Source of the DNA: Scenedesmus sp. ARA3
Lineage: Eukaryota > Chlorophyta > Chlorophyceae > Sphaeropleales > Scenedesmaceae
DNA length: 64,000 nt
NCBI GenBank assembly: GCA_004335835.1
Contig: RWJK01001382.1
Coordinates: forward strand, 1 to 64,000
Direction: 5' to 3'
This document shows, one piece after another, positions 57,093 through 64,000 of the stretch. The translations under genes were made by a program, and so were the position numbers. How positions within the stretch are numbered: position 1 is the first letter of the stretch; every line of letters begins with the position of its first letter. The notes beneath the pieces were generated by a model, which saw only the letters and a list, made by a program, of their open reading frames with translations, did not search any database and was not told the DNA's origin.

Positions 57093-58469
57093 ATGGTGCC
57101 TGACACACCAGCGAGTGAGCTGCCACCGCAGCAGCAACAAGGCCTGGCAGACGCGCATCACGCACCGTTAGGCACAGCAGCAGCAGACGCTGCCGTATCC
57201 ATGGCGCCACATGCGCCGATGGCCTCTGGCAGCGAAGCTCAGCAGCAGCACCAGCAGCAGCCCCTGCCGCATCAACAGCAGCAGCAGCAGCACCAGCCTG
57301 AGCAGCTCTCAGACGTGAAGGTGCAGGCGCTTGAAGCGCTGAATGTAGCGTTCTGCAGGCACATCTACAGCACGGCGCTCAGCTACCTGCAGCAGCAGTA
57401 CAGCATGGATCGGGTCACGCAGCAGTTTCTAGATATCCTGGAACAGGATGATCCTTATGAAAGCCCCTGCAGCATAGCACATGCGGAAGGCAACAGCAGC
57501 AAGAACCGCTACCGTGATGTCGTGCCTTACGATCACAACCGCGTGCTGCTGCCGCCGCTGCAGCAGCACCGCAGCAGCAACGATTGCAGCAGCAGCAGCA
57601 GCAGCACTGCAGCCGCCAACCACAGCAGCAGTAGCAGCAGCAGCAGCAAGGCGCCGGGCACATACATCAACGCCAGTTACATGGCTGACCCCTGGCTACC
57701 AGGAGATGCCAGCCAAGCAATCGGCTACATCGCCACTCAGGGGCCGCTGCCGTGCACAGTTGCAGATCTCTGGCGTATGGTGGCTGTTACTAACACCAGC
57801 GCCATTGTCATGCTGACAGGCCTAACAGATGGCAGCACAAGCCTTGGCAACAGCAGGCCTCGTTGCGCACCATACTTCCCTGATAAGGAGCAGGACTGCC
57901 TGCGGCTGCCTGGCAGCATCACAGTAACGTGTGTGCACAAAAACAGCCTGGACGAAAACGTGTTCTTCAGGCAGCTGGAGGTAGCCTGGGCACCCCCGCA
58001 GCAGCAGCAACAGCAGCAGCAGCCGCAGCAGCCGCAGCGGCTGTGGATCAACCACTACCAGTATGCCAACTGGCCGGACTACGGCATCCCGCCGACAACC
58101 AGCTCGGTGCGGGTGCTGTGTCATGCGCTGGACGGCTGCCGCCGCGCCGGCTGCAAGATTGTGGTGCACTGCAGCGCAGGCGTGGGCCGCACAGGCACCT
58201 TTGTAGCAGTAGACATGCTGCTGCAGCGGCTGCATAGCTTGACGCTGCAGCTGCACGGCACGGTGCGTGAGCAAGACGTGCATGCAGCAGTCAACATTCC
58301 GGCGCTTGTGACGAGCTTACGCAAGCAGCGGCGAGGCACGGTACAGACAGCGGAGCAGTATGCGTTTGTGTGGCAGGCGCTGATGGATGAGATAGCAGTG
58401 CTGCTGCAGGAGCAGCAGGATGCTGCTCAGGACCTGCAGCAGCAGCAGCAGCATCCGCAACAGCAGTGA
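57093..58469 (+). CDS. Classical protein tyrosine phosphatase
   Basis: Dephosphorylates phosphotyrosine by a cysteine-phosphate mechanism. A single open frame of 458 codons from ATG 57093 (MVPDTPASELPPQ) begins with poly-Q stretches. The PTP domain follows: KNRYRDVVPYDHNRVLLP (pTyr loop), YINASYM, then GYIATQGPLPCTVADLWRM, then the WPD loop (YANWPDYGIP with the general-acid Asp), the P-loop HCSAGVGRTGTF (Cys nucleophile and Arg), and the Q-loop QTAEQYAFVWQAL. All catalytic residues are present. Poly-Q, poly-S and poly-A inserts interrupt loops between core motifs. The frame stays open upstream of 57093 to a CAG acceptor near 56994, so a 5' exon may exist. A soluble cytoplasmic or nuclear enzyme is likely since no signal or membrane segment is seen. 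It runs divergently from RAD54. Confidence 0.93.
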   Translation: MVPDTPASELPPQQQQGLADAHHAPLGTAAADAAVSMAPHAPMASGSEAQQQHQQQPLPHQQQQQQHQPEQLSDVKVQALEALNVAFCRHIYSTALSYLQQQYSMDRVTQQFLDILEQDDPYESPCSIAHAEGNSSKNRYRDVVPYDHNRVLLPPLQQHRSSNDCSSSSSSTAAANHSSSSSSSSKAPGTYINASYMADPWLPGDASQAIGYIATQGPLPCTVADLWRMVAVTNTSAIVMLTGLTDGSTSLGNSRPRCAPYFPDKEQDCLRLPGSITVTCVHKNSLDENVFFRQLEVAWAPPQQQQQQQQPQQPQRLWINHYQYANWPDYGIPPTTSSVRVLCHALDGCRRAGCKIVVHCSAGVGRTGTFVAVDMLLQRLHSLTLQLHGTVREQDVHAAVNIPALVTSLRKQRRGTVQTAEQYAFVWQALMDEIAVLLQEQQDAAQDLQQQQQHPQQQ

Positions 58470-61026
58470 TTGGCTTAGCCTTAGCTGCACAGCAGCAGCA
58501 GCAGCCGCAGCAGCAGCATGCAGCAAAAGAGTGTGCTGAAGATTTGCAGTGCATTACTGCGGCGGCATGTCAAAAATCAAAGGCATAGGTGCCGCAGCAG
58601 ATGTGTTAGCCTTTGTGAGTGCGTTGCGCAGTTGTTTGCGTTGCGCACGCAGCTGGTGCAGCATGCTGCATGCATGTGGCTGTGCGCCGCTGTCCTGCAC
58701 TGGCATCTTGTCATGCAGTTTTATCTTGCGGCTCTTGTGGGGACTCCTCAGCTGCACAAAAGGTTTATGTTCAGGCACTGCCAAGTACCGGCAACGCTGC
58801 TGTGCTGAGTCTGGTGCTCCTGGCACCGATGTTCAGCCACCAGCATGACACCTGGGTTTCTCTCAAAGGGGCAGCCATCTATCTCCCATTAATCCGCGAG
58901 TGTGAAGTGTTGGAATCGGGTGACATTAGCTGCATGCTCAGCTGCTCTCAGCCGCATCTTGGCCCCGCTTCTTTCTCAGATTGGCCCCCTGCTCTGTGTG
59001 CTTTGCCGCGCGAGGGTGTACATGCTGCAGCTGCCAAATGCAGAGTAGGGTTTTTGCGCACAGCAGCAGCAGCAGCAGTTGTGAGTTGAGGTTGGGATGT
59101 TGTACTACAGCAGTTTAACGTGGTTCACCTCAACCATCTTTTCAGATTGTTCATTGGCTGTTACAGCCCTGTCAAGTGCCACAGGGCGAATCATTCTTCT
59201 TCTTCTGCGTGCGTCAGTGTGGGCTAGTGGTTTAGGTGGGTTTTAACGGAAATCAAGGGGTGGGCGGGCGAGCGTTTGATGTTGGTGGCTGCACATGCGT
59301 GTGTTGCGCATGTTCCATTGTTGTGCGAGAGCATCTTGCTAGCATGGTAGCTGCGTGGCGTACGCGGCGTTGTGGAGCTTACAGGCGCGGTTACTTCACT
59401 TGCAGCTGCCAAGCCTTGTGCGAGTTGCGCACACGCAAATGTTGGTGCATGTTGTTGTGGCTTTGGCGGTTGCTGTTGTCGCTTGGCCCAGCTGTAGGTC
59501 TGAGAGCGCAACTGCTGCTGCTGCTGCCATCATGTTTCAAGCACGTTGGGACATTAGGTGCGTCGTGGGGTGAGTAACGGAGAGGATGATGGGCGTGGGT
59601 TTGCAGGGGTGTTCCTGGAGGTGTGTATGCTGCAGGCGTGTCACAGCTCGTGTGTTGTGCTCCCGCACAGCGTGGCCGCTGGCACTACCTTTGCATACAG
59701 GGCGCGTGAGTCTCGAGTTTTACAGTGAATGAAGCGGCGAACAGCATCTGCGCATGTGTGCACGGTCCTGGCATGCGTTATTGCTGGTGGTTGCGCCACG
59801 CGTGTAGTGCTGCGCTGCGCGGCTCGCAGCTGCATGGCACAGCAGCAAAGCATGGTGCTGTTTTACCACGCCGTTGCATGTGGACACGGTGCCTGCATAC
59901 CGTTGATGCAGCAGCACGTCAGCCGCACTCGTGTTGAGCGGCTGTAAGTGTGTAGTTGTCGCTGTTGGCCGCATGTGCCTGTGTCGACTTCTGGTCCATG
60001 CTTGCCCACTGCTTGCAGTCACTGACTGCAGCTGGGCGCTCGGTATTGTTGTGCTGTTATGGCTACATCAGCAATGGTCCTGACTGAGTATCAACATCAT
60101 CTCAGACTTTTGATGGGTTTTTGTGTGGTCTTTGATTGTAGCTGCTTGTAGCCCACAGGTCAGGCCTTACACCTTTGAATTCAACTGTGCGTTTTGGTGG
60201 CTGCGGTTCAGAGCGGTGCGTGCAACTACCCGGCAGGAGTACGATTGCAGTGCAGCCTTGGGTGCGCAAGGCTGCATTGTGTGTCCGTCCGCGGCAGGCG
60301 TTGCGTGTGGTGCAGCAATGCTCGTGGTTGTGTAGCGTCTACTGCATGCACATGCTGGCATGATCGCGGCCCCATATGTTATGGGTTGCTTACGTTGCTG
60401 CTGTATCTCACACACCACCCTGCAGTGTATGTGATATACTCGCCTGACCAGATGCCTTTCCAGCTGTACATGTGGGTGTTATGCAGGACACCGCATGTGC
60501 ACGTGGCAGTTGCGCACGGTCCTGTGTTTGTGATGTGCGGCATGCCAAAGCAGTGTGCCCATACCGCAACATGCTGTGCCGCCCTGTGCCATGGCTTACT
60601 GCGGCAGCGACGCTGCTTTCAAAGCGCACAGGCTCTTGATTTAAATGCTACATTATGGTTGGCGCTGCTTTGGACGCCATATCAGCTGTGCGCTGATCAC
60701 TACAGACACAGCTACTCCTCCGTATGCAGCTGCTGCGCTCTGAGCGCGTGCGCGGCACTGAACAATGCTTTGGCGGGCAGCGTGTTGCATGCTGCCGTGC
60801 CTCTGTACCGCCGTCGTGTCGCTTTGGGGTATTCTTCCGAACAGTGCGGCGGGTTTTTGAGCAACCCACCCACAGATGGTGTGTATGCCAGCTGCTGACG
60901 CAGAGCAACAACAGCGCCGAGCCATTGTTCCGGGATTTTGTGCAGTTTGCAGCTCTTGGGGCCAGCCAGTTTGCAGCCTCATGCAGGCCAGGGCCCAGTT
61001 GCCTGATGCTTTGATATGGTTATGAT

Positions 61027-61098
61027 CAGGTTGTCAATCGCTGTACATCAGTAGTAGAGTAGCAGGTTGTCAATCGCTGTACATCAGTAGTAGAGTAG
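61027..61098 (+). repeat. 36-bp perfect direct duplication
   Basis: CAGGTTGTCAATCGCTGTAC and the next 16 bases occur twice in tandem. Confidence 0.95.
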
Positions 61099-61291
61099 CA
61101 GGCATGCCTGTACCCCGCCGAGCTTTTGATGCGGCAGCAAGCGCTGCCAAGCATTGCGCGTTTGGCAAACGCTGCCAGCACAGCGCTGTGCGTGTGGAGG
61201 CAGCCAGTGGTGCCAGCCTATGCACGTGAAAGCGCTTTCCCTGCTATCTTTTGTGCAAATGCTCTAGTGTGCTGTCGACGGTATCTTTAAT

Positions 61292-61359
61292 ATGACAGTT
61301 TTAGGCATGGTAAATGCATAACTGCGCACCTTCAAGCAATGCTGGACCAGAAGCCTCCC
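61292..61359 (+). repeat. Dispersed repeat, copy 2
   Basis: Plus-strand match of the minus-strand segment 6794-6861, starting ATGACAGTTTTAGGCAT. Confidence 0.6.
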
Positions 61360-61856
61360 TCTGTAGCACAAAACACAGCAACTTGGGTGTCTGCTGTTGC
61401 ACCCTGTGACATGAACTCCTGGTGTTAAGCTTAGGCGTGGCTGATGTAATCTACCCTGTCATGTACGCATCATGCATTGTGATGTTCACAGTGAGACAGC
61501 CAGATCACCAATCTGCACATGTGCAAGTGTGTACACAGTGCAGCTCCGCTGTGCTTGTAACACAAGTTGCCAATGGATGTAGTGCACCACAGCAGGCCAA
61601 CCAACCGATGTTGGATATTACCAGACGGGGTCAGGAATGATCTGCCAGAAATTGAGAACACAGGAGTTCGTCACGGTCCAGTCTGACTGAGAGTGTAGGC
61701 GAGTACAAGCTGTTTGCAGAAGGACGCCTCACACGTCAACCCTCAGCGAGGCTCGCTGCCGCAATCTATCCATTCCCTACCCCAGCGCACACATGCAGCT
61801 GCATGCAGAGAGAGCTCTCTCTACATTCCGCAGCTACACTACTTGCCAAGCAGCTG

Positions 61857-61920
61857 CCAGCCGCTACTCCACAGCAGGGCTGCCCTCCAACATGCCCCCA
61901 GGCGAGCGCAGCATGCCCCC
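61857..61920 (-). repeat. Copy of the COPII gene 3' end including its stop codon
   Basis: CTACTCCACAGCAGGGCTGC occurs at 61863 and again at 61988. The second is the functional end (PAVE-stop on the minus strand). Confidence 0.85.
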
Positions 61921-61988
61921 AGGTGAGTCACAGTCACACTCTCACAAGTCGTGTGTTCAACAACGGGAACACAGCCCGTTTTGAGTCA

Positions 61989-64000
61989 CTACTCCACAGC
62001 AGGGCTGCCCTCCAGCATGCCCCCAGGCGAGCGCAGCACCACGCCAAAGCTGCTGTACCACTGCCCAAAGCTGAGCTGGCCAGACACCCCCTCACCCTGC
62101 ACCATCCTCGCACCCCCCGCAGCCCTACCACCCCCACCACCAGCCCCAACCCCACCACCCTGCTGCGCTGCTGCTGCTGCTGCTGCTGCCGCCGCTGCTG
62201 CGGCCCAGTGCTTGTGCCAGTCTAGCAGGTAGCCGTGCTGCGCAGGCGACAGGTCACGCAGGTGCGGCAGCAGCAGCAGCTGCAGCGCCACTGGATCCTC
62301 GTGCAGCGGCAGCAGCCGCTGCATCAGCGCTGCCATACCCGCCTCATCTTCAATGAGCCGCACAGCAGGCACCGGGACCCGGCCCCGCATCAGTTGGTGC
62401 GCGCAGGATACTGCCGGCGCTGCGGCGACTGCCATGTCGCGCGCCGCAGGCCGGCCGCCGTTCGCTGCGGCAGCGGCTGTGTCCGCTGCTGACTCGATCG
62501 ACGAAGCTCCCTCCTTCAACTGCTGCTGCTGCTGCTGCTGCTGGGGCTCCTTCACAGGAGCGACGCCCTCAACTAGCGCTTCTAGCACCTCCCCTACATA
62601 GATTAGCAGCTCATGCCCGCAGTCCAGCACTGCCAGTGCATCAGGCTCTAGCGCGAGGTTCAGCGGCGGCAAAACCTCAAACTGCCCACTGGACGCATCG
62701 TACACATACAGCCAAGGGGCCACCATGCGCAGCGCAGCGCTGGGTGACGTCTGTATGAATTGCTGCACTAGCAGCCGCCAGCTGCCATACATCAGCGCGC
62801 TTGTGCTGCTGCTGCTGCTGTTGCTGCTGCTGTTCTTGTTGTTGAATCTGATGCTGACCACCTGCTGCTGCTGCTGCTGCTGCTGCAACGCCAGGTCGCT
62901 GGGGTCTGGTTCGAGTGCTGCAGGGTCCAGCAGGGGGCTGCGCTGCAGCTGGTACAGGGATAGTGCCAGGGGGATCAGGTCATCCGGCAACTGCCACACC
63001 TGCAGTCCACACCACAAGCCACCCACAACAGCGTGTTGTTGATTGTGGTGGTGGTGTCGACATGGAGTTTGCATTTCACATGCGAGCGGTCGGCCGAAGT
63101 GGGCGCCAAAATAATTTATCCTGATGTGCATGTTCTGTACAGTCAGAGCAAACCTTCCGCAACGGTGCAACGAGAGCAGCACAACCTCAGCAACACCGCC
63201 GCAGAGTACAGCCGCAGCAGCACATCCATACCAGCCTAGCCGCAGCAACCACAGCCGCAGCAACTACAGCTCCTGCATCACGTTGACGCCATCTTAGGTA
63301 CACTGCAAGCCTATGTAAACATTTTGTCTACAGCCCGCCACACCCACCTGCTGAGATCCAAACCAGCCTCGCCTGCTGACGTGTGCATGCCCCATGCGCT
63401 GCGCCACATGCGCCAGCGCCATGCCAATTGCCAGCCGGCCCTCTTCAAGTGCCCTCGGCTTTGGCGCTGCTGCAAACCTCAGCCCATTGGTGACTGGCAC
63501 TGCTGCTGCTGCTGCCGCGGCCACGAGGCGCTGCGCCATTAGCAGCACCACTGCTGGTACGTCCAGGCCTTGCAGGTAGGGGCCTAGCCTGTCACTGATG
63601 GACACTGTGTGGCTGCAAATCTGCAGCAGCAGCAGCAGCAGCAGAAGCAGCAGCAGAATAACAGGAGTGAAGGGGCAGCGTTGCACCACAGGCCTTGCAG
63701 GTCAGGGCCCAGCCTGTCGCTGATAGACACTGAGTGGCTGCAGATCTGCAGAAGCAGCAGCAGCAGCAGCAGCAGGACAACAGGCGTGAAGGGGCAGCCT
63801 GTCAATGATGGACACGGAGTGGCTGCAGATCTGCAGCAGCAGCAGCGGCAGCAGCAGCAGCAGCAGCAGAACAACAGGCGTGAAGGGGCAGCACCACAGG
63901 CCTTGCAGGAAGGGCCCCAGCCTGTCGCTGATAGACACTGCGCTGCTGCAGATCTGCAGCAGCAGCAGCAGCTGATGTAGATTGTCTCACGGCATAGGTG
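61989..64000 (-). CDS. Sec23/Sec24-family COPII coat protein, 5' partial
   Basis: COPII coat subunits of this family bind cargo or the Sar1 GTPase at ER exit sites. Two exons are visible, 63620-63348 and 62999-61989, joined in phase 0; upstream exons lie beyond the right edge. Order: beta-sandwich end and start of the helical domain (ISDRLGPYLQGLDVPAVVLL, EEGRLAIGMALAHVAQRMG), then LPDDLIPLALSLYQLQRSPL, then LRMVAPWLYVYD. The gelsolin-like C-terminal domain follows: LNLALEPDALAVLDCGHELL then IYVGEVLEALVEG. It ends with VPAVRLIEDEAGMAALMQRL and LSFGQWYSSFGVVL. The LDCG-IYVG pattern and the VRLIEDE tail fit Sec24 better than Sec23. Poly-Q and poly-A inserts break loops. Paralogue assignment needs the missing N-terminal zinc finger. 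Confidence 0.8.
63682..63962 (-). repeat. Three upstream copies of a COPII exon 5' edge
   Basis: Segments with CTGCAG acceptors coding ICSHSVSISDRLGP lie at about 63690-63748, 63799-63833 and 63899-63956 (period near 110 bp). The functional acceptor is at 63621-63623. Confidence 0.9.

Larger units (their letters stand above)
58470..61860. other. Region without a confident gene downstream of PTP
   Basis: About 3.4 kb with PTP 3' UTR and spacer. The longest plus ORF (60194-60898, 234 codons) is rich in Cys, His and Ala, has no domain and is not supported. The region also holds a 36-bp direct repeat (61027-61098) and one dispersed repeat copy (61292-61359). Confidence 0.35.

Noticed and set aside
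60194..60898. 234-codon plus ORF
   Set aside because: Unusual Cys/His/Ala composition, no domain, no splice or signal features; probably non-coding.
1..64000. tRNA, rRNA and transposase genes
   Set aside because: No cloverleaf with A/B boxes, no rRNA-like stretch and no transposase or reverse transcriptase motif was seen by eye. A tRNAscan or RepeatMasker run would be needed to exclude them fully.

Overview
This 64 kb window is nuclear DNA of a eukaryote, most likely a chlorophyte green alga (Chlorophyceae, perhaps Sphaeropleales; the species cannot be fixed from sequence alone). The reasons are: short GT-AG introns in nearly every gene, TGTAA motifs (the green-algal poly(A) signal) downstream of some stops, a plant-type RAD54, a plant/algal-type extended synaptotagmin, and massive CAG/CTG repeats that give poly-Q, poly-A and poly-S tracts in proteins and (CTG)n runs just upstream of 3' splice sites. 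Two runs of N (16909-16958 and 50796-50955) show it is a gapped scaffold, and both gaps lie inside repeats.

Layout: (1) 1-4034 (+), 3' part of a Q/A/S-rich gene. (2) 4534-5531 (+), SEC61 beta. (3) 6981-8688 (-), a secreted protein of unknown function; its introns hold a cluster of organelle-style palindromes (7457-7653). (4) 9140-20417 (+), extended synaptotagmin, 17 exons. (5) 21600-23506 (+), secreted glycerophosphodiester phosphodiesterase. (6) 25278-37965 (-), an unrecognised giant protein that my exon model reads as 2355 residues in one frame over 17 exons: SPOC-like fold, an octapeptide YSPAGDRQ array, an RS domain and a module present three times. (7) 38433-42264 (-), a three-TAZ zinc-finger gene with an in-frame TAA and a frameshift. 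(8) 43653-45120 (-), AP-2 sigma adaptin. (9) 45704-55419 (-), RAD54, 16 exons, 1133 residues. (10) 57093-58469 (+), classical protein tyrosine phosphatase. (11) 61989 to beyond the right edge (-), Sec23/Sec24-family COPII protein.

The strongest window-wide signal is a recurrent kind of tandem duplication. Short segments that straddle a splice junction (20-80 nt of exon plus flanking intron) are repeated one to six times beside the functional exon. Copies sit beside most exons of the synaptotagmin and RAD54 genes and also in the giant SPOC, TAZ, COPII and secreted-protein genes. They are diverged, often keep the AG or GT, and could act as decoy splice sites. AP2S, SEC61 beta, GDPD and PTP show none.

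The genes do not form an operon-like unit. Several are housekeeping membrane-traffic genes (SEC61 beta, AP-2 sigma, COPII, E-Syt), alongside DNA repair (RAD54) and probable nuclear regulators (SPOC-like giant, TAZ protein). The SPOC-like giant with a YSP-containing octapeptide array is the best candidate for undescribed biology.
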